Assembly (NCBI GenBank): GCA_949358305.1
Contig: OX442317.1
Location: forward strand, 2,356,001 to 2,420,000
From: Strigamia acuminata
Lineage: Eukaryota > Arthropoda > Chilopoda > Geophilomorpha > Linotaeniidae
Length of the DNA stretch: 64,000 bases
Reading direction: 5' to 3'
This document shows positions 46,132-59,092 of the stretch, piece after piece. The notes under the pieces are model-generated. The model searched no databases. It was given only the letters and a program-made list of their open reading frames with translations, and was not told the origin of the DNA. The translations under genes and the position numbers were made by a program. Each line of letters opens with the position of its first letter. The first letter of the stretch is position 1.

Positions 46132-46715
46132 AGTATTTTTTTTGCGAACGAAAGTGATTTTTTGCGAACAAAATTGATCTTTTGCGAACAAAAGTGGTTT
46201 TTTGCGAAAAAAAGTGATTTTTTGCGAACAAAAGTGATTTTTTGCGAACAAGTGTTTTTTGCGAACAAAAGTGATTTTTTGCAAACAAGTATTTTTTTGC
46301 GAACAAAAGTGGTTTTTTGCGAAAAAAAGTGATTTTTTGCGAACAAAAGTGATCTTTTGCGAGCAAAAGTGGTTTTTTGCGAACAAAAGTGGTTTTTTGT
46401 GAACAAAAGTGTTTTTTGTGAACAAAAGTGATTTTTTCTGAACAAAAGTGATTTTTTGCAAACAAAAGTGATTTTTTACGAACAAAAGTGATTTTTTGTA
46501 AACAAAAGTAATTTTTTGTGAACAAAAGTGATTTTTTGTGAACAAAAGTGATTTTTGGCAAACAAAAGTGATTTTTTGTGAACAAAAGTGATTTTTGTGA
46601 ACAAAAGTGATTTTTTGCAAACAAAAAAGTTTTTTTTGCGAACAAAAGTGTTTTTTTGCGAACAAAAGTGATTTTTTGCAAACAAAAGTGATTTTTTTGC
46701 AAACAAAAGTGTTTT
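46132..46715. repeat. 20-bp minisatellite, about 29 copies
   Basis: The unit is close to GCGAACAAAAGTGATTTTTT. Small indels shift the register. The repeat creates three overlapping minus-strand ORFs of 118-198 codons rich in Lys, Phe and Cys; these have no gene context. Confidence 0.93.
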
Positions 46716-48771
46716 TTTCGCATTTTTTAAGTGAATAATTGCAATTTTAAGTGAATTTTTCGCAATTCCAAAAGTGAATATTTTTTGCGATTCAAAAACT
46801 GAATTATTTTAAGCGCATTCCTTCAATTAAAAACCAAATTCCCCCACCTAAAATCCACTTTGACGCCTAAAAATCGCATTCCAGCAACTAAAAACACCAA
46901 CAAATGCATTTCTGTTTCCAATCTCAGAAACACTGCATCAATACCACCACAATCGACAAAAAAAAAAATCAAATTCAATTCTTCCCTTTCACTCAACAAT
47001 TTATTCAGCATTTATCAGCTTCACCACCCCATAACAGTATTGTTAGTTTCCCCTTTCAACATCATCTTCCCCTCTTTCTCTCTCTTCCTCTTCCTTTTTA
47101 TTTTTTTATTATTATTTTTTCTTCTTCTTCTCCTTCTCCCCCGCTCAGTCATTATTTCACTTTTATATTGCGATTACGAGACTTGGCGATTCAATCCAAT
47201 TCAGTGAAGCACACGAGAAGCTCACTCTTCAAACCAACTTCTTCTGACAAATAATTCAGAAAAATCAATCGAAAACCGTTTTCAACATCACGCGCCACTG
47301 ATTCGCTTGTCCTCGAGCTACTTATTGTCGATAATACATCATTCCTCAATACACCACACACAAACCACCACTTGCTACCGACATAATACCCTTTCGCCAT
47401 TAATTTCATAATAAAAACACCATCAACCGATGAATTGAGTGTTTATTGCATCTATTGGCCCCAAACTCTAAAGATGAACTCATCCACTTGTCATCACGTG
47501 GCCAGTGAAGCCGTCTCATTGCAAATTTCCAGTGCATGTTTTCCAGAAAAACCATCGTCTTATTTCTTAGGATCCTTACAAACATTTTGCTGGCATTTAC
47601 CTCAATAGATGGAGCTGAGCCACTGAAAAGCACAATTCCGGCCCCCATATTTTTATCGTTACCGTATTTCCGCAATTAAGTGTCTACCTTGAATAGCAAC
47701 CGCCCTTGGATAGTGGTCGCGGCCGACAGCACAGCGATTGATAGCTCTAACAATCCTTTAAATCCTCCTAAAACCATTTTTACTTATGAGAAATAGTTTC
47801 TGAGAAATTTCAAATATTAAAAGTTAAAAAATATAGAATATTCCATTTTTTTTGGCAAGGAGTAGTAGTAATAGTGCCCTTGAACAGGAGTTGCAAAACA
47901 CCGCTCTCGGCCACAACAACTCCCGAACTTAGTTAATTTTTTAACGAAGGTTTCCTAACTTGATGAAACTGTGAGAACCGAGACTTGTGAAGATGAAGCA
48001 ACTAATGAGTTTATTTCAGGCTGAATAATTGAAAAGAAGGGTTGGGCAAAGCACAAGTCCAAATTACAAGAATTCGTTATTCGATATTATAACAATGATG
48101 CGATATTGCATTTAAACTACACAAGCGATATAAGGTGCGCGCCATAAGTATAGAATAATCAGTTTTTTTGAAATATTTCTTTTTGCACTTCATCTGGAAT
48201 CAAACCAATTTTTTAATAAATGTATTTTGTCATTAGAATTCATTTAAAAGTAACAGGTTTATAATTTTTGTATAAAAATAAATTTGGCAGTGATTTTACA
48301 TAAAAATGGGGGTGACAGTCGCTCAAAATCCGGTATTCGGTTCACCAATTCTACGTGAATTGAACTTGCAAAATACCAACCCAGTTATCAATAAAAAAAC
48401 GAAGGAAAAAAAAGAGAGAAAAAGAAGAGAAAAGGGAGAGAGAAAAGTGAGAGAGAAAAGCAATATAGATAAGAAGAAGATTGAGCTAACTTCATCAATC
48501 CTTCTGTTCTGCTATTGCCCCAGAGACCACTGGTGATTGATGACGGAAACATTTCGACAACAACTCAAGACTAAATGATATAAAAACAACAACATGAGCA
48601 ACTTTTTTAATCTCCAGATAAGCGGCTACCGCTGCAATCTGATAGACGTCGATATTTTCACCTTATTTCGCACCCGCGCCGTCAATCGCTTCCACAAAAG
48701 CCGAATCTCCATGAAAAACACTGAATTTCACTTAGGGGACATTTCTTATTTATTCGCACACGTTATCGCGG

Positions 48772-48835
48772 CCGCTTTTCGCGGCGGTGGCGGCGGTGGC
48801 GGTGGGAGCGGAACAGCGGATTCGGATTCGGATTG
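48772..48835. repeat. GGC/GGT-rich tract with short GGATTC repeat
   Basis: A GC-rich island (GCGGCCGC, then GGCGGTGGCGGCGGTGGC, then GGATTCGGATTC) stands out in otherwise AT-rich DNA. Confidence 0.75.
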
Positions 48836-49257
48836 ATTCGGCACTAAACTAAGCGTAAAAGATCGAAATGCCGATAATTTAGCGCCGCACAAATCGCTGG
48901 CAAACGCGTCCCGCCACCAATTGGATTGGATGCCATTAATAGTTGACGAGTTCACTTAAGACCTGATAAATTAATTAATTGCAAACTCAAGCGAAAAAGA
49001 ATTGGTCAACTTTTAGCAATTACCAAACTTTTTTTGTTTTGTTTGCTCAGTCATTTAGATCTATTAAGTTAAAGTGCAAAGTGAAAGCGAATGGAAGAGG
49101 AGGCCTTCATTCTTAATTAACTTATCTCAGATTTAGATAAGTGTGAATTATAGCTTAACAACCTCTCCCCAAGCACTGCCTTTTTTTCAATACTCACGCC
49201 GGAATCTCTTCTTTTCGTTATTTCCGCACTTTTTATTTACACTTTTCCTCATCCATA

Positions 49258-49919
49258 GGACACGTATCCACATGTTCAGTGCGTTTTGCCACCGATGGCT
49301 AAAGATGCTATTTTTGCGGAAAATAAAAGTCCTCCAAAATGTTTTCTTAGTTGTGAATAATGCAAATGAAGCATTTTTAAAGCATAATTTTTGCAATTGG
49401 AGGTACTTTTAAGTCCGCAATTGCCACAATCCGATCGTTATATCGCAAATTTTGCAGATAATCCGCAATTGGCCGATTTTGGGGGGTTTCTTACGAAAAT
49501 CATGTAATAATTTCGTTTAAAAACTTCAAATTTCGTTTAAAAACTTCAAATTTTGTTTGAAAACTTCAAATTTTGTTTACAAACTTTAAACTGCCTTTAA
49601 AAACTTCAAATTCCCTTTAAAAACTTCAGATTCCCCTTAAAAACTTCAAAAAACGTCAAATTTCGTACAAAACCTTGAAATTTTGGTCAAAAACTTCCCG
49701 GATAAGCCCGCAATAGGTCCGCAATAAGTCCGCAAAATGCCGCTTTCCACCCGCAATTTCACTGTTTTAAGTCCGCAAAAATAGCATCTTTACCGATGGC
49801 ACCACATAATATACAGCCGCAGTGTATTCTGGCAAGCAATGCATGACACGTGATTGCTGTCATCCAATCAGCGCTCAGAACAACGAATCAATAGAAAATA
49901 ACAAACGGATACGTGTCCA
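49258..49919. mobile_element. Fold-back / MITE-like element with GGACACGTATCC ends
   Basis: GGACACGTATCC at 49,258 faces GGATACGTGTCC at 49,908-49,919. Further inside, TAAAGATGCTATTTTTGCGG (about 49,302) faces its inverted copy near 49,766-49,787, each next to CCGATGGC. The interior (49,505-49,690) is a 19-20-bp minisatellite of AAAAACTTCAAATT units. Part of the right arm recurs inverted at 61,397-61,550. Confidence 0.7.
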
Positions 49920-50742
49920 CGTTATGGCAATGGCATTTGCACCAAGTGCGGTCTGACTCATTGCTGTTTAACTTGTGTTCAAATGAGAACAACTGTGCTA
50001 GTTTGCAAGAAAATTCTTTCAGACTTTAATTGCTAATTGGTAGCTATATTAGCACTCGGTGCACACCTTTAAAAATGTTTTTGCTGTCCATACTTCCATA
50101 AACGGTGAATTGTCTTGAAAATCCACTTTGGCCAACGATATAACTCGGCCAATTTGAAGAAGAGCATTCTCCAGTGTCCTCTGATAGCTTTCAGCATTTT
50201 TGTCTTCCCTCCTATGGTCCTAGCGGTAAAAACAATGTCAGACGCACCATTGGATCCAGCACGCACCCGCATAAAGACAGATCCATTACTTTATCTATGG
50301 CTATAAAAGCGCTATTCCATCTTCCCTTAAATCATGCCATCTAACATCACTTAGGTGCAATTCATCTGCCAGATCCAAATTAAATTTCATCTTGCCATTA
50401 AAATCAGTGTTAAAAAAACCTAACTCCTAATAAACCATCAAAAAAAAATGTCATGGGTTCAAGGGTTGGGGGAGCTAAAAGCAAATTGAAGATAAATTTG
50501 GTTAAGTAACTCCATTTGGTTGGTGCGCTAAAGCCGATATTCTCCTGAGTAAGGAAAGAGTATTGAATAAGCCCCCGAATTCACCGCCACCTGATTTATA
50601 ATCCAATCAGAAAGGTGTAACGATTCACTACACTACTACAAGGCATATAATTAACCGTATGGTCATTGCTTTGGGAATAAGCTGGTCCTTAGGAGAATAG
50701 TAGAGCTATAAACTGAAGCGAGGGCGAGGCGGCCAAGGCTAA

Positions 50743-50764
50743 AGAAGAGAGAGAGAGAGAGAAA
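50743..50764. repeat. (GA)n microsatellite
   Basis: Short AGAGAGAGAGAG run. Confidence 0.85.
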
Positions 50765-51902
50765 GCTCGATAGATAGCGAGCAACCTCTGTTCAATCCAA
50801 CTTAGTAATCAAATTTATACAGTGAAAATAGAAATATTTGCTTTGCTAGATCCGATTAAGTCATACGTTTACATTGTAAACAACACAAACAAATGTTAAA
50901 ATCGTCTATATCGTTGTCGAAATAGTTAAATAACTAATTCTTTTTTCGCTGAAAATTAATTAAGGGATCCAACTGTTATTCCTCAATTTTTTGTTCTTGT
51001 TTTATGTTGTATAAATACGAATACTTTTCCAATTATAACATAAAACACCATTAATGGGAGCGCCGTACGCTGCTTTGCCACCTTTTTGCAAATCAGTGTT
51101 AAAACAAGTGTTCACGTCAGGAAAACTAAGATTGTGCACATGCGTATAATCAAATTAGGCAAATACCGACCGTGGCACTTTGGATAGCAAAGTGTTGTAG
51201 AGTTACGAATTCAAAAGTCAGCTAGAAACATTTAATTCTTTTCCTACATCAGTTCTGACTGAAGAACTTGACTGGGAACAACTTGAACGAGATGAATTAA
51301 GAGGCTTAAGCCTATCCGACAACAATTTTCTAGTGTGTATATTATGCATTTCAAATCTTCAAAACATTCCTATCTTTGACATCGCATGTGCTATAATTCA
51401 GTTAAGGAAATGGAAATGTAGTCTCTCTCTTTCTCAGAGTTTCAGGCCTAATTTAATTTGAAAAATCCAGCACCACGACCACGATGCTTGTGTTTTGACA
51501 TTTGAAATTTACAGTCCAACATCTCCTTTAGTCGGTCGAAAAATATCAAAAACTTTCTATTTTTCTCAAAATTCACTCGCTCAACCAAGCCAGATAAAGC
51601 TCAGACCCAGTGGCATTTCTGGAGTACTATGGTAGGCACAAAGGCGGATCTACTGTGAAACTAATGAAGCTTAAACTTCAAAAAATAATAATCTAGTGTT
51701 CAGCGGTTGGCAATGGACTACAGAGTGATTACCCAGACCCAGGGCCGAATTTAGACCTTTGGGGGCCCAGAGCACATCCAAAATTCGCGACCCATTTTCG
51801 CCCATGAAGCTGTACATACAGGTTGTTTCGTTTAAGACGCACCAGTCAATTTCCAGAATAAGTATATGCTTTTTTAAAAAACCAAGCAGACTATACTCTG
51901 GC

Positions 51903-52114
51903 CATGTGTAAGTTTAGCCTAAATCCGAGCCTCATAACGTACTCTGTGCTGCCACCAGGAAAAATAGTTCAGAGTTTATTGCTTGCTTCTTCCAGAAATC
52001 TTAGAACGTTCGCTTACTATTTCAGTAGATCGGTTGCAATCCTGGTGTTTGGATCTATTTTCTTGTATCACTACACCAGAGAAAAGGCTCGGATTTAGGC
52101 CAAACTTACACATG
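51903..52114. mobile_element. MITE with 29-bp terminal inverted repeats
   Basis: The left end CATGTGTAAGTTTAGCCTAA (continuing ATCCGAGCC) and the inverted right end match at 28 of 29 positions. The 212-bp element has no coding capacity. Its interior carries the core CAATCCTGGTGTTTGGATCT followed by TATCACTACACCAG, shared with the elements at 58,644-59,092 and 61,015-61,240. Confidence 0.85.
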
Positions 52115-52729
52115 ACGAATAAATAAACATGCCACGGTCGGGTCTGATGCGCGATTGTTTCGTAACCGGCGCGTAATTCAAAACGCGTTTACCCCTTTTA
52201 TATAAAGCTGGTTCATGACAAACAGACTAATATTTTTTTTACAAGTAAATAAATAAATAAATTCAAAATTTATTTTGGTATTTCACCGCCCGCTCACCGC
52301 CCCTGCTCAGACCACAAGCCAGATCATCAATGGAGAAGCGAGAAAAGAAAACTAAACAAAATAAAATAGCTTATTGTACAAAAAAATCTTCAATCTATTT
52401 TTTCACATTATTTCTGATGAAAAGTTTGAGTTTGAATTTTAATTGTGTTTATTCAACATTATAAAGTATAATTACTTGTGAGGGGGGGACCTCTACAAAA
52501 TGGTATCTTCAAATCCCTTCCAATCTATTTCTTTTTTCCATTAAACGTATGTTTGAATTCATTTTGGCTTCATGCTGCAATGCTTCTGATAGCAAAGACA
52601 CAGAAAAGAAGGATGAAAAAGCTGTTTGAATTACAGTATATGCAGCTCCACCAATTTGAATACCTTGGAATGTAGGAAACATTCACCAGACATTCGGTAT
52701 TCGGCCTATTCACCCAAAAAGGCATATTA

Positions 52730-54722
52730 CAGCCGAACCTCGTTATAACAAACCGCGATGTAACTAATTATATTACAGCTAGGCAATAAATGTTGTTAAC
52801 TATAGGCTTGTCCAATTTAATTAATAAAAACTAATACAACGAATAGTTAAAAATGGCTTGGTTGGCCATAGAACACCATGTTAAAAAATTTTGATATAAC
52901 GAACCGATTTCCCGTGTAACTATTCGACAAATATTCGGTATTCGATGCATCCCTAAACGAAGCTGTTGCGACTACAAACACTTTTAAAATCTCAATCTGA
53001 ATATTTATTGGCCAATATTAAGAGAATGAAGCTGCAATTTGCATGCACCATTTTCTTCTCACAAATTTTCAATCAATAAATTCGCTCATATTCAAAATTC
53101 AAAGAAAAATGTCTCCGAAAAGTTTCCACGCGTTGTCTTCAACTTTGTTATGTCGGTATCCGTTGGCAGTGATATAAGTGTCAGTTATTGGATTTTCTTT
53201 TTGCCTTCCTTTGATTTGTGTGCCTTTTATTGGTAGAAGTTTTACATTTCGTGCCAAACCCAGCACTGAACCAGGGGGATCTCCAGTTATAGCTTTGTTG
53301 ATATTCTGCAAAACAGCAATAGGTTTATGTTTGCACACTGATTCAGGCCCCGATTCACACTTGATCAATATTACCAACAAACGCCAAATGGGATATTGCA
53401 GATCCAACCAAGAAACACATTGCCAGCATACAAAACTCAAAACACATGTGACATCACAAAATCACATTAGAAATGTCACTCTAATATTTGCCCAATGTAA
53501 ACACACACCCAGTCATTGCATTACACCAGATTGCAATCATTCAATCACCAAGAATCAATAGCCAAAGCTGTGTGGAAACCAAAAACAATCGAATGTGGTA
53601 AAAGATTCTTTCTTTCCATTTACAGTGACAAGTTGATCAGGAAAAAAGTGATTGTAAAAGAAAAAAATATTCTTTTTTGAGGTCCTACAATGAAATTGGC
53701 TTTCAGTTGGAGACAGGAAATGGTTCGTAGTGAATGACAGGAAACACGCAACCACTTTACAAACCAATTTGCCCTCTGACATGCCGATTTTGAGCAGGGA
53801 AAAAAAATTAATTTTATTTTTTTTTTTTCAAACGGAGAAAAAAAGAAATTACAAATTGTTGAAGTTCCACATGTATTGAGAAACTTCAACAATTTGTAAT
53901 TTCTTTTTTTCTCCGTTTGAAAAAAAAAAAATAAAATTAATTTTTTTTCCCTGCTCAAAAGAAAGAACTAACAGAAAATTACAGACCATCATTGAAGCAA
54001 CATTTATTTCCCGGTAGACTTTGCAGTGCTGCCAACGAAGAAGATTCACCGTTACCCGGTGGAGGTATCCCCATTCATCTCCTGTTCGACGGAACAGCCG
54101 ATAGAACGATTCTCAGCGGGATGCTAGAGCTGGCGCGACAGACACAAGCGCGACACCGAACAAGCTCGACAATTTAGCTTTAAACTTAACCGAAAGTTTT
54201 TTATCTGCAGGGAATAAGTCCCTAAACCAAGCCTCTGCTCCTGTTCACTTCACTAACAAAAATAAAATCCTTTTATTGTTCAAAACCTGGCCAACTGTTG
54301 CTAGGGGAAAACATGGAAGCTGCATGATGTTTAAGCATGATGCCTTATACATTGTATTGCAACAATAGAATGTAATATCCTAATGTGCTCAAACCTGCAC
54401 AATTTCTTGTGGTGCAAATACACCACAAATACTAATGTGTCAAATGCATTTTAGACTTCTAAACCTGATGTTTAGAAAGTCTAATGAAACGGCTCTGTCT
54501 GTCTTCAACGTCCGGTCACGTGACCTGTATGTAATGTTTCTACTTCCGGTACTTCCGGTTTGTTTAATATCCCAAAACATCGGTTCGTTATAATAAAAGT
54601 TCGTTATATCCGAATTTTTTAACATGGTGTTCTATGGCCGACCAACCAACCAAACTATTTTTAAGTATTTGTTATAACAAAAAAATCGTTACATCGCGGT
54701 TCATTGTAACGAGGTTCGACTG
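52730..54722. mobile_element. 2-kb non-autonomous element with ~170-200-bp inverted ends, pogo/Tigger-like termini
   Basis: The left end CAGCCGAACCTCGTTATAAC and the inverted right end CAGTCGAACCTCGTTACAAT are both next to TA, consistent with a TA target duplication. Subterminal parts also match: CCGCGATGTAAC, GGCCATAGAACACCATGTTA and GATATAACGAAC recur in both arms. CAG...CCTCGTTATAACG ends are typical of pogo/Tigger-type DNA transposons. Interior ORFs show no recognisable transposase. Two separate short MITEs in opposite orientation are an alternative. It encloses the hairpin at 53,788-53,960. Confidence 0.7.
53788..53960. repeat. Perfect inverted repeat, 79-bp arms, 15-bp loop
   Basis: Left arm 53,788-53,866 (TTTTGAGCAGGG ... 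TTGTTGAAGTT) and right arm 53,882-53,960 (AACTTCAACAA ... CCCTGCTCAAAA) are exact reverse complements, including matched homopolymer runs of 12, 8 and 7. The spacer is 15 nt. Confidence 0.95.
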
Positions 54723-56970
54723 TATTGTAAAATATATTTTTGAAGCATAAGTACAAATTTCGATCCATAAATTCATATTGGTCAGTAGGCATATTACTGC
54801 TATCTTCCTCACGTGTCTGAAAAACTCTTCAACTTGTTCGTTTTCTCAAAAGAAGGTGCTGATTACACTACAGCGCTCCAGAAAAAAGATCCGCCAATCT
54901 GTTTATTTTCCTGAAAGTAAGCGCTAATCACATTACAGCGCTTCAACTAACAGTTAATTCACTTTAAGAAGATATGCGTGTTGTAAAGATGAACTCATTT
55001 CTTGGTGCGTATTGTCAATTGTCATCAGCTGTAATCTTTTCCTTTGTATCAAAGAGAATTAGTCTAAGTTCCCAAAATAAGAAAATTCAAATTTATTTTT
55101 CAATTAAGGCCCCAATAAAGACTGCAAGAAGGGTCTGTGAACGCAAGTGGCAACCTACTACCCCCAATTAGAGTTTCTATAAGTTATTTTCAGACAACTC
55201 GGGCACTGGAGGGTTATATTTGTGCAGCTGGTTTATTTGGTGATTTTTCACGCGTGCTCAAAAATGTGTTAAAGATTCATTAGGAAACGTTGCAATTAAT
55301 GTTGGTCCAAATGGCCAATAAGCTGATTACTGGCATACCAGTTAAACGGATGTAGTGGCTGCACACAATATATTTTATTTGTAGCTTGCATAATAAACTT
55401 TCACAGGAGTTTGTGGTTTGTAATTATAACAAATGGCAACAACACCTCATAGATCTCGATCAGCTTAACCTCAGATTATAATTGCAATGAACTCTCGTGT
55501 GGTTGCCAGTAATAAGAGACTTAAGTCTCCTCTATCATGATAATTAATAAGACAACAAAAAACAATAGAAAACTTTGAAAACAAAAGAAAAACCTGGCAA
55601 TAATAACATAACATAAAAATACAAAAAAATACCAAGATGATACATTATTTTGTTGCAGAATATCACGTGAATGGGCTCAAACAAGACCTCTAATAGAGAA
55701 AACTACAAGTCAACAGATGCCAGCCATTCTTTTAATCACCAAAAAGGTATTTTTAATTTCTAATTTGCCACTTTCTAATTGAAACTTTTACACCATCTCT
55801 CCGGATTAAAATTAAAAATAGGTTGACCTTGAACCCAAGGTCAGAGATTAAAACAACCACACTTCCATACAGTGCTATCCTTAATCGTTGCAAAGACATT
55901 CAAACTTGGTAAAACGTCGACTTTCAATGACCGTGGACATAAAAAACTTCGCTTCAGTTTAGCGGTTTTAAGTTTATCTACCAGGTGGCATAAAAATCCA
56001 TTGAAATTCACTGACACCAGTCTCAGCCCGGTCTCTTGACTCTGAAAAATGTGGTCAACTGTCTTGCCTTGACCACAGTATTAAAAAATAGACCAGAAAA
56101 ATACCGATGATTCTTTATGTCTCCTCGTGGACTAACTTGCTGTACTGCAGGGAAGTCTTTTTTGTCCACCGGTGTATTAACCCAGATTAAATAACAAACT
56201 TGCAAATCCTTTTAATACCTCGCGCTGATACTTTCTTCTCGCATACATGTGCAGACGTTGTCGGGTAGTAGCTTAATTAAATTGATTAAAAGCAAAAGCC
56301 TTTCTCACATCTTTTTTTTAATTAGAAAATAGTTAAAACAGCAATAACCGGAGTGGCCGTAAAGAAATAGAGTTGTTATCTTCAATTATTTGAAGCTTTC
56401 AAAAGAAGATAAAAAAGCAAAGATGCACTCAAGCGCTTCATTTCACATGATGACCTTAACCCACCCACGCTTCCTTAGGCAACCAAATTCTAATCACATC
56501 TCAACTTCCAGACATTTTATTCGATTCAACAATACACCGAGGATACAAACTAGACACTTCCTTGCCAGCAGTGTAGATCCAACACAAGGGAGCCATCAAG
56601 AGGAGACACTAAGAGGAATTCAGGCAAGATTTCTCAGGGGATCGACGAAGAAGTCGTCGGAATTGTTCAATAAGTTTTATTAGGGCAGCTGAACGCCATT
56701 CGAATACAAAGTAGGAATAGTAAAAAAAAAGTCATGAAAATGGAATTTCATGATGTCACCTCACAATTCCCTTCCAAAACACTTTAGTAACGCTTTCAAC
56801 GGCTTCAATGCATCATTTAACATTGCAGATATTTTATTTATTACACATTTAGCTTTGAAGCAAAGACGGATGGCTGACAAAAATCAAGCCGAGCACCTCA
56901 ACCTTAATGTTTCTGTTGGTCACAGTACAATAAGAACACACTCCATTACCACATCACCTCTCATATAGTG

Positions 56971-56984
56971 GTTGCCATGGCAAC
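56971..56984. promoter_or_regulatory. Perfect RFX-type X-box palindrome
   Basis: GTTGCCATGGCAAC is an exact 14-bp palindrome and an ideal match to the consensus bound by RFX factors, which drive ciliary genes. No adjacent gene was recognised, so function is unproven. Confidence 0.45.
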
Positions 56985-58643
56985 AGCACAATCTAGAAGC
57001 TTTCTCAGCTTTTCCAACCTGTGCGGGGTAGCTATGGAAGCGCTTCCACAGAAAAAAATCCACACCACCACAAATGTCAGGTGTCCTATGGATAAAACAG
57101 CTATTGTTTAACAAATATTTGTCCTAGCTAACAGGCGTATTGGAAATGCAACACTCAAAGGTTAGAATTTCGCAGTTTTTTACTGTCCTGCTTTGTAATA
57201 AATAAATATCTCGATCCCTGCCTTTCAAACATTCATAACTGCAATACTTGTTTCTATATAATAGAAATATACTGTATGAAAGCCTTTACGATACAACCAA
57301 ATGCACTGCACCTGTGTGAATAAACATGGGGTGTGGTGATCGTAAAGAAACTCACTTTTGATAAAATATTGTGTTTATGTAGTAGTTAGAGGATAAAAAT
57401 GGGCTCATAAATGGTTGCGTGAAGGAATGTATACAATAACTAGAGTGGCCGAATCTCATAAATGTGGCACTGTTCAACCATAACCAAACAGATATTATTT
57501 GCCGCAACGGATGGCTGCAAGAATAGCCAAATCATACATTTTATACATTGTGTCCGAAGCATTCGTATCGCACAAAATCATTCTCTGGAAAAATATTCAT
57601 CGAGCCCATTTGCTTACGCGTCAAAATATTTTTATTCTGCATATCTAAAAACACGCAGATACGGCTTTTAAATTCCTCGATAGTATAGTGATTTGCATCC
57701 CCGTCTTAAATTTCTCAAACACATGTATGCATTCAACTTCATTAGTCATCCGAAACCTTAAAGAATTGCATCTTTTAACGGTTTCTCTGCTTGTTTCTTT
57801 CTTTTCGTAGGCACTTCTGCTTTAAATCCATCAAGTGTACCTTTATAAAACTGGCAACTTGAACTATCCTGCAATATTTCTTCATTTATTTTTAATTTCA
57901 ATTTCACAACTTCAAAAATGATGGATGCCTATAGTTTAAAAACTCCCACACAATTCCTCGGTGAGACTTAAAAACAATCAACACAAAACATCAAATAAAC
58001 TTGGAAAAAAATATAAATCAAAGCCAGTTACAAGCCTAAAAAGAGGAATTATAGACCAATATAAATAAAGTTGAAGCTACAATTATCAGTTAACATCTTG
58101 AAATGATGAATCACCGTCTCTTCGCATTTACTCCTTCGCTAAGAGAAAGTAAAAAAAAAGCAAAGCTCAGTGGACCACTCTCATATTTTTGTGCTGCTTT
58201 CCCCCTGTAATGGAGTGCTTCTGAGCACTATATGTGAAAGGTGTGCGCAATGTTTTCGTCTCTCACTTCCGGATTTTTATGGTTGTTTTTCCAGATAAAA
58301 AAAGCATTTGCTCCAATAGTCCAAGATTAGAATCCATTTTTGTGCAAACCCAACTTGATGAATTGTTCTGCTTTACCTTCCCCAATGACTACTCCTTCGA
58401 ACACTATCAATTTGACATTAACCACCACAAGGTGTCAGCTCATGACATTTAAAATCGATTTCCTAATTCTTTGTTCGTGTGCAGTGAACCAACTTGACAA
58501 GTTCATGGAAATACAAGTAGACTATAATTAGTTAAACTAGCCATTACTGCAACCTTGGAATTTACCTCGTCCATGAAAATGCTTCACGTTCCAGCCCTAA
58601 GACTACCAGAGTTTTATTAACATCTAGGCCCAACCGCGTATTT

Positions 58644-59092
58644 GTGTACCTATACTCGAGTTGCACTCAAAAAGGCACCTCACAATGTGTACTCCCATTG
58701 GTCGAGCCAGTTTACTGGTGTAGTGATCCGGAAAAGTAGACCCAAACACCAGAATTGCATTACAATGTACAGACATTGGAATCGATTGCCTAGACAACGG
58801 CCTAAAATTCAAACTTCCAGATGATGTAAGCAATAAACACAACAAACATGAGTTTGACATTTTTTAATGTGTAAAACTTCATTTTAATGATGGAAATAAC
58901 ATTTTTTATTAAATAAAATCAAAATAACATAAACTAAATTAGTCATAACAATCACAACAATAAATAAAAAACAAAAATACTTCTCCTAGTAGTAGTATAC
59001 AGTCTGGAGTTAGTAGTAAACTGGCTCGACCAATGGGAGTACACATTGCGAGGTGCCTTTTTGACTTGTGAATGCAACTGGAGTATATACAC
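58644..59092. mobile_element. Fold-back/MITE-like element with ~70-bp inverted ends
   Basis: The left arm (58,644-58,714: GTGTACCTATACTCGAGTTG ... CCATTGGTCGAGCCAGTTTA) and right arm (59,017-59,092) are inverted copies with a small indel and several mismatches. Beside the left arm, inverted, lies the core CAATTCTGGTGTTTGGGTCT ... GATCACTACACCAG shared with two other elements. Confidence 0.8.

Noticed and set aside
46127-46723. Overlapping 118-198-codon ORFs of FxFCSQKITFV type
   Set aside because: Product of the 20-bp minisatellite; three frames open at once.
47406-47675. 89-codon minus-strand ORF (MRKYGNDKNMGAG...) considered as a possible LRP4 5' exon
   Set aside because: It lacks a signal peptide and has no suitable phase-1 donor leading to the exon at 44,604.
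53099-53561. Overlapping ORFs of 113 codons (-) and 127 codons (+)
   Set aside because: They might be transposase debris inside the 2-kb inverted-repeat element, but no catalytic motif or family resemblance is visible in either strand.
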